64,000 bases of DNA from Nitrospinia bacterium (GCA_029261715.1 JAJDAT010000016.1:62001-126000); one strand, 5' to 3'. Shown: positions 46,941-56,082, counted from the first letter of the stretch. The notes: generated from the letters alone by a model not told the origin. Numbers and translations are program-made.

Positions 46941-47750
46941 ATGAAAAAAAATTTAACCTTAAATAGAGGTGCTTCGCCCTTTAAATTCGCGATTTCTTTT
47001 ACTATATCATTGTTCATTCTCATTTCTTTCAGCTTAACCTATGCCAACGCTGATGATGGGAAAATTCACCCTTGGGGTTATGAAGGCGGCACGGGTCCGG
47101 ACCATTGGGGAGAGATTGAAAAAGATCATGAAAAGCATCTAATGTGCCGCGAAGGGGTTAATCAATCACCGGTAGATATTAGTCACGTTCCGGGAGTCAT
47201 GCTAGACGATTTGGGATGCCATTATTTAAAAGCTCCTATCCGAATCATGAACAACACACATACAATTCATTTGAGTTACGACCCTGGAAGTTTTGCTAAT
47301 TGGGGTAATGAAAAATTTGAACTCATTCAGTTTCACTTCCATCGACACAGCGAACATTTAGTCAATGGAAAGCCTTACCCAATGGAAATGCATCTAGTGC
47401 ATAAGACACCCGGTCATCAATATGTCGTGATTGGAATTTTTATGAAGGAGGGAAAGCATAATCCAGAAATTCAAAAAATATGGAATCGTATACCCAAAGA
47501 AATCAATAAAGAGTTTAGTTACGAAAATGAACTAATCGATTTAGCAAACTTACTGCCGCAAAATCATGAATACTTTCATTACAACGGTTCTTTAACAACA
47601 CCCCCTTGTAGCGAAAACGTAAGCTGGTTTCTACTGGAGACTCCAATTGAAATATCAGAAGCACAAATTAAATATTTTGAAAAGTTTATTGACCATAACG
47701 CTCGACCGGTTCAAAAACTCAACCATAGGATTATTGTTAAAATAAAATAA
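46941..47750 (+). CDS. cah: Periplasmic alpha-carbonic anhydrase
   Basis: The enzyme interconverts CO2 and bicarbonate. A signal peptide ends near YANA (residue 37). The mature protein has HPWGYEGGTGPDHWGEI, NQSPVDI, and IQFHFHRHSEH with H132 and H134 and PYPMEMHLVH with H151 as the three zinc ligands. A second Cys in TTPPCSE could pair with C69. The C-terminus continues with LTTPPCSENVSWFLL, as in the family. It is 57 bases after the flavoprotein gene and may supply bicarbonate in the periplasm. Confidence 0.93.
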   Translation: MKKNLTLNRGASPFKFAISFTISLFILISFSLTYANADDGKIHPWGYEGGTGPDHWGEIEKDHEKHLMCREGVNQSPVDISHVPGVMLDDLGCHYLKAPIRIMNNTHTIHLSYDPGSFANWGNEKFELIQFHFHRHSEHLVNGKPYPMEMHLVHKTPGHQYVVIGIFMKEGKHNPEIQKIWNRIPKEINKEFSYENELIDLANLLPQNHEYFHYNGSLTTPPCSENVSWFLLETPIEISEAQIKYFEKFIDHNARPVQKLNHRIIVKIK

Positions 47751-47753
47751 TCT

Positions 47754-48128
47754 CTATTTTTCTGTTGGTTGAGATATATGCCACAGTTCTCCTGAAGGCC
47801 CCCATAAATAGACTACCGTCTGTCCCCAAGACTCAGGTTTTGGAGGATTTGCTCTTACGCCTTCAAATTGAGTTAAAATTCCCAAATCGTTTAATTCCTG
47901 CCACCAGTCGTCAACGTTATCTACCAACAAGTGAAACATAAAATTTTCCGCCCACTCAACTTGATAGTAATTTTGTAAAAGAAATTTACTTTCACCTACC
48001 TGTACTTCCGCTAAGTCGTCTGATTCCCAATTTATCTTGAACCCAAGCTTTTTGTAAAACTGCTTGGAAACTTCATAATCTTTTGCAGGAACAAAAACTT
48101 TTAATTCGCTTGAATCTAAATTTTGCAT
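47754..48128 (-). CDS. Glyoxalase / VOC family protein
   Basis: I begin at ATG 48128 (MQNLDSSELKVFVPAKDYEV) rather than the track's 48221, because VOC proteins begin close to this point and the longer start overlaps the neighbouring gene. The 124 residues show a single glyoxalase fold: VSKQFYKKLGFKINWESDDL, FLLQNYYQ, FHLLVDNVDDWWQEL and GPSGELWHI. VOC proteins bind metal and act in detoxification or as resistance proteins; substrate unknown. It is convergent with the carbonic anhydrase, three bases apart. Confidence 0.8.
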   Translation of the reverse strand: MQNLDSSELKVFVPAKDYEVSKQFYKKLGFKINWESDDLAEVQVGESKFLLQNYYQVEWAENFMFHLLVDNVDDWWQELNDLGILTQFEGVRANPPKPESWGQTVVYLWGPSGELWHISQPTEK

Positions 48129-48138
48129 AACATTATCT

Positions 48139-49452
48139 TTAACAAGGTAAATCCCTTTTCTGTAACACCCCAAAAACAATTCCTGCGAACATAAACAAAA
48201 CACTTCCCGAGATTGAAACAAAAGGAAATAATCTAAAATCGATAAACTGATACCATGTTAATGCAACTAATCCAACAATCGATAAAGCCCCACATATGTA
48301 TAAATTTTTAGTCGATTTAGAATTTGCAAAATAAGCAAAAAGAACACTCATAAAAAATAACAAAATCAATGCTTCGACAAGCGACCAATTTTTATAGAAT
48401 GAATCAGTTAATAAACTATTCAAAAAAGCTTCGTGAAGCAACACTAAAGGAACGCTATCTCCCAATGAAGTCCGCCGGATATCTTTTCCGCCTTGCGAAA
48501 CATCGCTTATAAATATAAAAGTATCTTCAAACTGTTCCCGTAAAGTCCCTATATAAGCAGGGTCCTCCGCGTACTCAATAAAACCCTCTAGAGGCATTAG
48601 TTTAAAACTGTTTTCTTTCTCTTTCCAAAAACTCGAATAAGGAATATAGACCTGTCCTTGTTTATTTATAGGAATCACCAAATCTTTTTCTAATTTATTT
48701 TTCGCCTTAGCTGGAATAGTGATCTCTTTACCCCACTCCACAATAATCTCTTCAATAGAAACATTGATATTGTCTAAAAAAGCCGAAAATGAAAGCGCAG
48801 GAAGGTATCCCAATTCTAGCTTTAATAGCAGTGGGTAGTGACGAAATACACCATCTGGATCGCTTTGAACATTGATATGACCGACAGTAACATCATCTTT
48901 AATATAATCCTGAAATGGCATTAATGAGGGGTATGCAAAGATTGGAGCTGACTTTCCTTTTTGAATTGGCGTTCCCATGAAAGGTAATAATTGTCTGGAG
49001 TTCCATTTTTCTTCTTGTGGAGTGTATTGACTTTCATCGTGGATATTCAATCCAAGCGGTAAATAAACTCTTTTTAAATCACTAAGCGATTTTTTAAATT
49101 TAGAATTAGAATCTGTACCTTCCTCAAATCGAAAAATAAAATCGTAGATAACTCCTTTCGGTTTTAACTTAGTTAAAAAGTTATTAACCTTTGCATATGT
49201 TTTTCTATCCAACACACTTTGCTTGAAATATTTTTTTGTTTCGTCCATTTCAACAATCGCTGCAATCTTTGGAGAAACAGAAGAACTCAAACTATTTTTA
49301 ATTGCCTGACTTTGAAATAAATCTAAAACCTGATAATCGGCAGTTGTCCAAATGTCTCCACGGCTTAACCAAAAAACAGCGACGAATAGATACAAAATCA
49401 CAGCGAGGAAAAAACCAGATTTTAAAAAAATTTTATATTTCAACTTGTTCAC
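48139..49452 (-). CDS. CHASE2 domain sensor protein without an output domain
   Basis: The 437-residue product has an N-terminal membrane helix (FLAVILYLFVAVFWL), a periplasmic CHASE2-type domain (VSPKIAAIVEMDETKKYFKQ, and later GHINVQSDPDGVFRHYPLLL), and three membrane helices near the C-terminus (LVEALILLFFMSVLFAYFAN and after). CHASE2 is normally followed by a cyclase, kinase or GGDEF domain; here the chain ends with VLQKRDLPC. Either the output is another protein or the gene is truncated. Its stop is 10 bases upstream of the VOC start. Confidence 0.8.
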   Translation of the reverse strand: MNKLKYKIFLKSGFFLAVILYLFVAVFWLSRGDIWTTADYQVLDLFQSQAIKNSLSSSVSPKIAAIVEMDETKKYFKQSVLDRKTYAKVNNFLTKLKPKGVIYDFIFRFEEGTDSNSKFKKSLSDLKRVYLPLGLNIHDESQYTPQEEKWNSRQLLPFMGTPIQKGKSAPIFAYPSLMPFQDYIKDDVTVGHINVQSDPDGVFRHYPLLLKLELGYLPALSFSAFLDNINVSIEEIIVEWGKEITIPAKAKNKLEKDLVIPINKQGQVYIPYSSFWKEKENSFKLMPLEGFIEYAEDPAYIGTLREQFEDTFIFISDVSQGGKDIRRTSLGDSVPLVLLHEAFLNSLLTDSFYKNWSLVEALILLFFMSVLFAYFANSKSTKNLYICGALSIVGLVALTWYQFIDFRLFPFVSISGSVLFMFAGIVFGVLQKRDLPC

Positions 49453-49665
49453 GTATATGATTGGGATTTGGCTGGGTCTTTTTAAGATTTTATTTTATGA
49501 AAAAATTGTTGCCTTGGATTATTTGTCATATTGATTAGCTATATTTCTAATATAGATTTTGGAAGACTACAATAAACTTAGTTGAGACAAGTTATTATCT
49601 ATGTTAAAAACATATTATAATTTAAATTAATTTTAATCTCTAGAATTTGTAAAATTGAGGTATTT
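49453..49665. other. Intergenic region before the PAAR-like gene
   Basis: AT-rich, without a gene; a purine-rich ttgaggtattt just before ATG 49666 is the ribosome site. Confidence 0.4.
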
Positions 49666-50040
49666 ATGCCAAAACAAGTTCTTAAAGGAGCCACTCTAAG
49701 TTGCAGCATGGGAACTGCTCCTTCTAAACTAACAATAATTCCGCAGTCTGTTAGCCATCCTAAAATTAAAGGAAAACTAGCAGCCAATATAATGGATTAT
49801 AAAGCTTTTGTTAATATCTTGCCATTTGGTATGTGTACCTCCATGTCTAATCCTAACGTCGCTGGCTCTACCGCTGCGGCAATGGGAGTCATGACTCCAA
49901 CGCCTTGTATGCCTTCTATAACGACTCCTTGGGTGCCTGGAGGTAACAACACGATGGTCAATGGTCAGCCTGCTATAGAAGTGACCTCCACCTGTATGTG
50001 CGCTTGGGGAGGAGTAATCTCAGTCGTCCGTCCAGAATAG
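49666..50040 (+). CDS. Orphan PAAR-like DUF4280 protein
   Basis: The 124-residue product reads GATLSCSMGTAPSKLTIIPQ, NILPFGMCTSMSNPNVAGST, AAAMGVMTPTPCMPSITTPW and VNGQPAIEVTSTCMCAWGG. This is the DUF4280 PAAR-like fold, whose conserved Cys and Met/Gly strands form the tip of contractile injection systems and T6SS spikes. No VgrG, sheath, tube or effector gene is in this window. A stand-alone tip or an element of a distant cluster is possible. The ribosome site is GAGG, seven bases upstream. Confidence 0.82.
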   Translation: MPKQVLKGATLSCSMGTAPSKLTIIPQSVSHPKIKGKLAANIMDYKAFVNILPFGMCTSMSNPNVAGSTAAAMGVMTPTPCMPSITTPWVPGGNNTMVNGQPAIEVTSTCMCAWGGVISVVRPE

Positions 50041-50373
50041 AATTTACGAAATTTCTTATTTAACCGTTAATAATCAAAAAATATTCCTGAAAAGGCAAAT
50101 ATTCTTTAGAAATCAACTTTGTATTGAGTTTGCCTAAAGATTCTCGCTTTGTACCCTGTTGACCAATATTCGATTGGTAAGACGATTGATTTTGTGATGC
50201 AAATAATTGTTCATTTTAAAACTGGTTATATAACAAAATCTCCCTGCCTCAAAAAATCCATAAATCGTAGAATTAGCGAACTCTGAATATCGCAAGAAGT
50301 AACGTCCGAGTGATTTCTTTTTAAATATGGAACATTGGAGATAAGATAAAATATTCACCTTATCTTTAAACTG
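50041..50373. other. Gap between the PAAR-like gene and the SRAP gene
   Basis: The track's 74-residue minus-strand ORF (50134-50358) has an odd composition and no supported ribosome site, so I leave it out. I see no other gene in this stretch. Confidence 0.4.
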
Positions 50374-51060
50374 CTATTCCAAGGAAAAGAGATCTGCTTG
50401 CTCTGTCTGATTTAAGCAATCTGGGCTATCGTATTTAGCGGAGTTGACCACCTTAGAAATTGAACGCACATTCATTTCTTGAGAAGGAAACGGGACCAAC
50501 AACGATTTAAGTTGAGCGCTACTTGCCGCTGGATCTAACCACTTCGAATAACTATCAGGATTTAAAATAACCGGCATCCGATGATGAACTTTACCTACCA
50601 AATCATTAGCTTCAGTCGTCACAATAGAAAAAGTTTGAATTGAGCGTCCATCACCATTCCACTCAGCCCAAAGTCCCGCCATCCCAAATAATTCGTTAGA
50701 TTTTAAATTGATATATTTAGGAGTTTTTTGTTTTGTGTTTCGAGCCCATTCAATAAACCCATCCGCTGGCACCAAACAACGCTTACTCCTAAAAGAATCG
50801 CGGAAAGACGGCTTTTCAGAAATAGTCTCAGCGCGCGCGTTAATGGTCTTCATGCCTATAGAATCGTCTTTCGCCCAATGAGGAATCAACCCCCAACGCA
50901 AGACAGAAATTTGCCTATCATGCCCGTCATAAACCACTGTGGGTACATTCTGAGAAGGAGCAATATTAAATCGCTCTTTAAAACCCACTTGGTTTGTCTT
51001 AGCTTTAAAATGAGTTACAATACTTTTAAAAGGTTTCGCTAAAGTATATCGACCACACAT
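50374..51060 (-). CDS. yedK: SOS response-associated peptidase, SRAP family
   Basis: I choose ATG 51060, so that the mature chain begins with Cys2 (MCGRYTLA), which forms the covalent link to abasic sites in single-stranded DNA; the track start is five codons too early. Further SRAP features are RFNIAPSQNVPTVVYD, NARAETISEKPSFRDSFRSK, RCLVPADGFIEWA and VHHRMPVIL (conserved N, E and H). The 228 residues are normal. GGGAG lies upstream. It is divergent from the M24 peptidase gene. Confidence 0.94.
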   Translation of the reverse strand: MCGRYTLAKPFKSIVTHFKAKTNQVGFKERFNIAPSQNVPTVVYDGHDRQISVLRWGLIPHWAKDDSIGMKTINARAETISEKPSFRDSFRSKRCLVPADGFIEWARNTKQKTPKYINLKSNELFGMAGLWAEWNGDGRSIQTFSIVTTEANDLVGKVHHRMPVILNPDSYSKWLDPAASSAQLKSLLVPFPSQEMNVRSISKVVNSAKYDSPDCLNQTEQADLFSLE

Positions 51061-51081
51061 TTTTTTCTCCCACAAACTAAT

Positions 51082-51130
51082 TTAAGAAGACTAAAAAAAC
51101 AAGAGTTTCTTGTTTTTTTAGTCTTCTTAA
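51082..51130. repeat. Perfect 23-bp inverted repeat in a divergent gene gap
   Basis: Two 23-base arms (each starting or ending ttaagaagactaaaa...) pair perfectly around a 3-base loop gtt. The element fills most of the 91-base gap between the yedK and M24 peptidase start codons. It is AT-rich with T-runs on both strands. Its position suggests a role between divergent promoters. Confidence 0.75.
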
Positions 51131-51151
51131 TCTTTCGGATAATAATTGAAA

Positions 51152-52558
51152 ATGAAACAAAGTAACAAGAAAAAATATTCTGGCGTATTCCGAGATGGCG
51201 ACGCAGGTCCACAAGCAAAAAAACGTTTTCGCAACCGGCGAGTCCAATTGATGAAACGCGAAAACAAATTGATGGTTTTAACAGGCGTTCCTTATGGCCC
51301 TGGACAAGAAACAGGATGGGCATACGCTCACTGCCCGACCTACCAGGAACCATCGATCATGTATTTAACTGGAATCAATCAAAACAGAGTCATTCTACTA
51401 TTAGATCCACACTCCAAGGAATCCGACGAAATTTTATTTGTTGGCGAAAAAGATCCTAACCTTGAATTTTGGGATGGGTTTCGTTTTGGCGTTGGCGATC
51501 CAAAAAGCGTGAATGAGGTTAAACGTGTAACGGGATTTGCCGATGTTCGGGATATAGACGATTTCGAAGAGGTTTTAAAAAGCAGGCTAAAAAAACAAAA
51601 GAAAAAAGAACTCGGCACGTTATGGATTGCGGGTAAAATGAACGGAAGAGACCGTGTTTTCAAAGGCGATCATAACTGGAACTTTAAAAACCGAGTGAGC
51701 CGACTACTACGCAATTGGAAAGCTCCTAAAAATGCGTTATCCAATATTATGAATTCGCATTTTGAATTGCGACTTCCACTAGATAAGTACGACGAAGCAA
51801 ATACCCGCAAAGCAAACGACGTTACTGCAGAAGCTTTTCGCGAAATGCTTCGCAATTTTCGAAAATTCAAAAATGAAAGTCATATTACCGGATTTCTCGA
51901 AGGCCAAATGTTGATGAACTCCTCTTATGGATTAAGCTTTCCATCCATTATTGCTTCAGGTTCTAACGCAACCATTTTGCATTATATGAAAAACGACGAC
52001 GACTTTTCGAAAGACGAAATGGTATTGCTAGATTTTGGAGTTCGGTGGATGAGTATGCACGCCGATATATCGCGAACGATTCCTATTTCTGGCAAATTTA
52101 ATCCATTACAAAAGATGCTTTACGAAGCCGTTCTTCAAGCGCAATTAAATGTCGAAAAAACGGCCAAAGTTGGAGTGACAATTATCGAATTGAATAAAGT
52201 TTGTTGGGACACCATTAACAATTGGCTAGACAACGACTTTAAAGCTCTTGGAGGAACCTATAAGCTCAAATACAAAAAACAGCCTCACGGAGTAAGCCAC
52301 TTGATGGGAGAACAAGAACACGATGGAGACCCGTTTCGAATGTACTCAAAACAACCAATGCAAGAAGGCTGGCTCATAAGTAATGAGCCGGGTCTATATG
52401 GAACGTTCAAATTAAAGTGGAAGGGGAAAACTTACGATCAAGAAATTGGAATTCGGATAGAAGATAATATCATGATAGGAAAAAAAGGAAGCAAAAATCT
52501 TTCCTCTACTCCTAAAAAGGTAGCCGATATTGAGAGGTTAATGGCTAAAAAACCTTAA
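51152..52558 (+). CDS. pepP: Xaa-Pro aminopeptidase / M24 metallopeptidase
   Basis: The 468-residue enzyme (start ATG 51152; the TTG at 51146 is two codons earlier) releases N-terminal residues before Pro. An N-terminal AMP_N domain (KKRFRNRRVQLMKRE, YLTGINQNRVILLL) is followed by the pita-bread fold with metal ligands VLLDFGVRWMSMHADISRTI (two Asp), PHGVSHLMG (His), SNEPGLYG (Glu) and EIGIRIEDN (Glu). All five ligands are present. It faces the SRAP gene. Confidence 0.93.
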   Translation: MKQSNKKKYSGVFRDGDAGPQAKKRFRNRRVQLMKRENKLMVLTGVPYGPGQETGWAYAHCPTYQEPSIMYLTGINQNRVILLLDPHSKESDEILFVGEKDPNLEFWDGFRFGVGDPKSVNEVKRVTGFADVRDIDDFEEVLKSRLKKQKKKELGTLWIAGKMNGRDRVFKGDHNWNFKNRVSRLLRNWKAPKNALSNIMNSHFELRLPLDKYDEANTRKANDVTAEAFREMLRNFRKFKNESHITGFLEGQMLMNSSYGLSFPSIIASGSNATILHYMKNDDDFSKDEMVLLDFGVRWMSMHADISRTIPISGKFNPLQKMLYEAVLQAQLNVEKTAKVGVTIIELNKVCWDTINNWLDNDFKALGGTYKLKYKKQPHGVSHLMGEQEHDGDPFRMYSKQPMQEGWLISNEPGLYGTFKLKWKGKTYDQEIGIRIEDNIMIGKKGSKNLSSTPKKVADIERLMAKKP

Positions 52559-52565
52559 GCCGTAA

Positions 52566-53024
52566 CTAAAGTCCTTTTACAATTTCCAGGACTTCTTCTA
52601 CGTGGCCTTTGACTTTTACTTTAGGATACATTTTTCTAATTTTTCCAGTTTTATCAATAATAAAAGTCGACCTAACTATTCCCATAAACTTCTTACCATA
52701 CATAGACTTTTCTTGCCAAACGCCATACTTTTCGACCACTTTTTTATCTTCATCGCTGATTAGCGTAAATGGCAAATTTTGTTTTTCAATAAACTTTTGG
52801 TGGCGTTCCGGCGAATCAATGCTTACTCCAAGAATCTCCGTATCTTTAAACTTTTTGAAATGATCGCGAAAATCGCAAGCTTCCGTCGTGCAACCCGGAG
52901 TCATATCCTTAGGATAAAAATAGAGAACGACATTTTTTTTATTCTTAAACGAACTTAGTTTAACTTTACCGCCATTTTGATCAATTGCCGTAAAATCTGG
53001 GGCCTTTTTACCTTCTTCTAACAT
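52566..53024 (-). CDS. bcp: Peroxiredoxin Bcp/PrxQ
   Basis: The 152-residue product carries [20 protein letters not shown], with the peroxidatic Cys in PGCTTEAC and the resolving Cys five residues later, the typical PrxQ pair. It reduces hydroperoxides with thioredoxin. Full length and intact. It is convergent with the M24 peptidase, eight bases apart, and is the last gene of a minus-strand run. Confidence 0.95.
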   Translation of the reverse strand: MLEEGKKAPDFTAIDQNGGKVKLSSFKNKKNVVLYFYPKDMTPGCTTEACDFRDHFKKFKDTEILGVSIDSPERHQKFIEKQNLPFTLISDEDKKVVEKYGVWQEKSMYGKKFMGIVRSTFIIDKTGKIRKMYPKVKVKGHVEEVLEIVKGL

Positions 53025-53088
53025 ATCTACCTACCCGTTAAATTAAAAGATTCTACTTAACCCGAAACCAAATCGTAGCTATAAAATC

Positions 53089-53355
53089 TTATAAAGTTGA
53101 TTTAATAGCTTCTATTGTGGCGGGTTGAACACTCTCCCAACTAGCTTCCGGTTTTTTAGTAACGGTGATGAAATCAGTCATTAAGAAAACGCTGGCCACT
53201 CCATCGGTCTCAAAAATCTTAGCCGCAACAGGTGATTCTGCGGCTTTCTCCGCATCATTATAAGTTTTATATCCAGACTCTAAAACAGGCTGACTGCAAT
53301 TAAACTTTAAAGCATTTTCATTGGGCGTTGTAGTAACTGAAACTTCGACTGCCAT
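53089..53355 (-). CDS. Stand-alone Nfu/NifU N-terminal domain protein
   Basis: The 88-residue product (MAVEVSVTTTPNENALKFNC, AESPVAAKIFETDGVASVFL, MTDFITVTKKPEASWESV) is the Nfu_N fold alone. Nfu scaffold proteins need a C-terminal CxxC domain for iron-sulphur cluster transfer, which is absent here. It may assist Fe-S delivery together with another carrier. GGAG lies upstream of ATG 53355. Same direction as FIST and HemG. Confidence 0.85.
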   Translation of the reverse strand: MAVEVSVTTTPNENALKFNCSQPVLESGYKTYNDAEKAAESPVAAKIFETDGVASVFLMTDFITVTKKPEASWESVQPATIEAIKSTL

Positions 53356-53386
53356 TTATTTATTCTCCTATTACACTTAATAAAAA

Positions 53387-54574
53387 CTAATCTTTTAAGC
53401 TTCGAAAAATTCCAAACGAACTAGTGTATCCGTGTAAATAAGTAGTGTTTCCAACAGGACCGATTTCACCATTGCAAAAAAATCCACCAAGCGGCACATT
53501 TTTCATTTTTCCGGCAAACAAATTGGAGTCGTGGTTTGGAGCTTCATAGAGATACTGCCCCCTGCCTAAACAAGAAAAAAGCATAGCTCCAGTAGCGCTT
53601 TCAGATTTGCCTAATACAGAGTAATCGTCTAGTAGAATTTCTAGATCTTCGGCAGAAAGTAGCTTATCCCGTAAGTGGAACTGGACAAGTTGTCCTTCTC
53701 GTAGATAAGCTCCTATTGAAATAGCGCCAGAAGCCCTATCCAATCCCATTATATTACGGATCAAAAAATCTCCTTGTTTTGGATCTCCATCCAAAGGGTT
53801 CATTTCAATTCCAAGAAATAAAGACGTTTGGATCAATTTTCTGTCGTATTCGTTAGCGTTTTCTATAAGCTCTTCTAAAATTTTAAAAGGAGGCTGCTTA
53901 TCTACTTCCTGTAAAAAAGTCGCTTGGCATTTCGTAACCGTATGAACTTCACCAATGGGACGACACCCTTGTGCAACAATGGTATCAACTTCAATATTGC
54001 CGCTCAATGCAACGCCAACAAGGCCATTATTAAAAATCTCGTCACCCTTATATAAAACGTTACCAGAACCCTCATGAGCTCCACTTGCAAGTCCACCTAT
54101 TTTACTGCTATTTGGGTAGGCAAAGTCCATTCCAGCTAAGAAATCCTCGCCACGAAAAGAAAATGGATCGGCTAATAATATAAAATGAAGATTTTCTTCC
54201 AAAGGCACACCTATCCAATCTCTCCACACTTGTGGACCGGTATCTTGATTGGGTAGCTCCATTCCATCGGAATAAAACAAATTAACTTTAACTCCTGGCA
54301 AATGACCGCAAGTCATACTAAATGCGGGTTGTTGCTCCACTTCGGAACCTCCACCAATAATTCCTCCTCCGGAACAACCAAAAAGCTCGCCAGGCTTCAT
54401 AAGTCCCCGTATCAAATTTGGAATTTTGGAATAATCTTCTTTAAAATGAGGAGAAACAAAAATCGTCGTAAAATCAGGGTCTAAATCTCCCAAATCTTGC
54501 TTAATATTTTTAACAGCCTCTTGAACACAATCCTCAATAGAGCTTTTTGTCGAAAGAGTCGAGGCCCATTTCAT
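53387..54574 (-). CDS. FIST domain signal-transduction protein
   Basis: The 395 residues carry FIST_N (PDFTTIFVSPHFKEDYSKIP, GCSGGGIIGGGSEVEQQPAF) and FIST_C (FLIRNIMGLDRASGAISIGA, GAMLFSCLGRGQYLYEAPNH). I place the start at ATG 54574 because GAGGAG precedes it at the proper distance, not at the track's 54604. FIST domains sense small ligands, perhaps amino acids, upstream of chemotaxis or cyclase signalling. It lies 31 bases upstream of the Nfu_N gene. Confidence 0.92.
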   Translation of the reverse strand: MKWASTLSTKSSIEDCVQEAVKNIKQDLGDLDPDFTTIFVSPHFKEDYSKIPNLIRGLMKPGELFGCSGGGIIGGGSEVEQQPAFSMTCGHLPGVKVNLFYSDGMELPNQDTGPQVWRDWIGVPLEENLHFILLADPFSFRGEDFLAGMDFAYPNSSKIGGLASGAHEGSGNVLYKGDEIFNNGLVGVALSGNIEVDTIVAQGCRPIGEVHTVTKCQATFLQEVDKQPPFKILEELIENANEYDRKLIQTSLFLGIEMNPLDGDPKQGDFLIRNIMGLDRASGAISIGAYLREGQLVQFHLRDKLLSAEDLEILLDDYSVLGKSESATGAMLFSCLGRGQYLYEAPNHDSNLFAGKMKNVPLGGFFCNGEIGPVGNTTYLHGYTSSFGIFRSLKD

Positions 54575-54642
54575 GAGTTTTCTCCTCAGCGATTCTAGGT
54601 CCAATATTGGACTTACCGCTATTTAAATTGGTATTAATTTAA

Positions 54643-56082
54643 TTAAGGGAATAAAAACTTTAACGTCGCTTCGGCGGCCACATTGCCGTTCCGAATACAA
54701 TCGGGAATCCCTATTCCAGTATATGCGCTTCCAGACAAAAACAACCCTGGAAACTTGTCCACTTGTTCATTAATCGATTCTATTACTTTTTGATGACCCA
54801 CTAAATATTGTACGTTTGCTTTTTTATTTATATAAACGCGACAAAAAACTGGTTTTTCAGTGATTCCCATTATGGCGCGTAAATCCTCTTGTACCAATGT
54901 TGCCAATGCGTCCGGCTCCCGCTCTGTCAATTCTTCGCTCAAAGCCCCTCCCAAGTAACACCGTAGAAGAACAAAATCATCAGGAGCTCTACCAGGGTAT
55001 TTTGAAGACGTCCAGGTACAAGCAGAAATATTAAAACCTTCTGACTTTGGAGCCAAGAATCCAAATCCTTTAAGTGGGTGAGAAAAACCTTCTTTTCGAT
55101 AAGCCAGGGTAACTGCGGCGGTCGAAACATAAGGTATCTTACGTAAAAGATTCGATAAATCTGGGGCGCAATCATCTAATAAATTAGCGGTAATATTAGC
55201 CGGAGGAGCTAAAATAACAGCGTCAAAGGATAAGGGGTCGCCTTCTTCTGGAATCACCTTCCACTTCACTTCGCCATTAGAATTTTCGGAACTAACCGAG
55301 CTAATTTTAACGCCTGATTTAAAATTAATATCCGGGGACTTTTCTAAAATAGTCTCTACAATTTCTCCCAACCCTGATTTAAGAGTCATAAACATTGAAT
55401 AGGCCGGTCGCGCCGGACCGCGTTTTGGAGCGGACATCATTTCTCTCTTCTTAGCCAGCATCCCCAAAATAAGCGATCTATATTTTTGTTCAGTTTCAAA
55501 AAACATAGGAAAAGTGCTTTTTATGCTCATCTTCTTGGGATCACTTGCATAAATTCCCGCTAACATCGGTTCAGCCATTCTTTTTAAAGCTTCATTCCCC
55601 AAACGTCTTTCTACGAAAGACGCCAAACTCTCGTCTTCTTTATTGCGTTTTTTAGGGATAAATAAGTCCATTCCCATACGAATCTTACCAAACCAACTAA
55701 AAAGAGACGTTGTCGCAAAAGGTAAAAACTTTGTAGGAACTAATAAACTAAGCCCCTCGGGCATGGTCTGCATCTTTTTGTCAACATACACAAAGGTTTT
55801 ACTATTTTCCGTTTTTGTGCCTACTAAACGATCCTCAATACCCAACCGTTTACATAAATCAATTGCCCAAGGTTTTTGGCTTATAAATGAATCGGGCCCT
55901 CTTTCAACGACAAATCCATCAAATCGATCTGTCCTAAGTTTCCCTCCAAACCAATCCGATCCTTCCAGGACAGTACATTCAATCGGCAATTGATTAGCCG
56001 TGATCTCTTCTTGAAATTTGTAAGCGGCGGACAAACCTGCAATTCCACCTCCAATAATAGCTACTCTTTTATTTTGAGCCAT
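54643..56082 (-). CDS. hemG: Protoporphyrinogen oxidase
   Basis: The 479-residue FAD enzyme oxidises protoporphyrinogen IX to protoporphyrin IX, the penultimate step of haem synthesis (HemY/HemG type). It has RVAIIGGGIAGLSAAYKF, FGGKLRTDRFDGFVVERGPD and the C-terminal GLFLSGSAYTGIGIPDCIRN. Length and motifs are intact. It precedes FIST in the same direction; the tri-haem cytochrome of this window depends on this pathway. E. coli hemG itself is a different protein, so the symbol is by role. Confidence 0.92.
   Translation of the reverse strand: MAQNKRVAIIGGGIAGLSAAYKFQEEITANQLPIECTVLEGSDWFGGKLRTDRFDGFVVERGPDSFISQKPWAIDLCKRLGIEDRLVGTKTENSKTFVYVDKKMQTMPEGLSLLVPTKFLPFATTSLFSWFGKIRMGMDLFIPKKRNKEDESLASFVERRLGNEALKRMAEPMLAGIYASDPKKMSIKSTFPMFFETEQKYRSLILGMLAKKREMMSAPKRGPARPAYSMFMTLKSGLGEIVETILEKSPDINFKSGVKISSVSSENSNGEVKWKVIPEEGDPLSFDAVILAPPANITANLLDDCAPDLSNLLRKIPYVSTAAVTLAYRKEGFSHPLKGFGFLAPKSEGFNISACTWTSSKYPGRAPDDFVLLRCYLGGALSEELTEREPDALATLVQEDLRAIMGITEKPVFCRVYINKKANVQYLVGHQKVIESINEQVDKFPGLFLSGSAYTGIGIPDCIRNGNVAAEATLKFLFP

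Noticed and set aside
50134-50358. 74-residue minus-strand ORF downstream of the SRAP gene
   Set aside because: Odd composition, no ribosome site I can trust and no recognisable domain.
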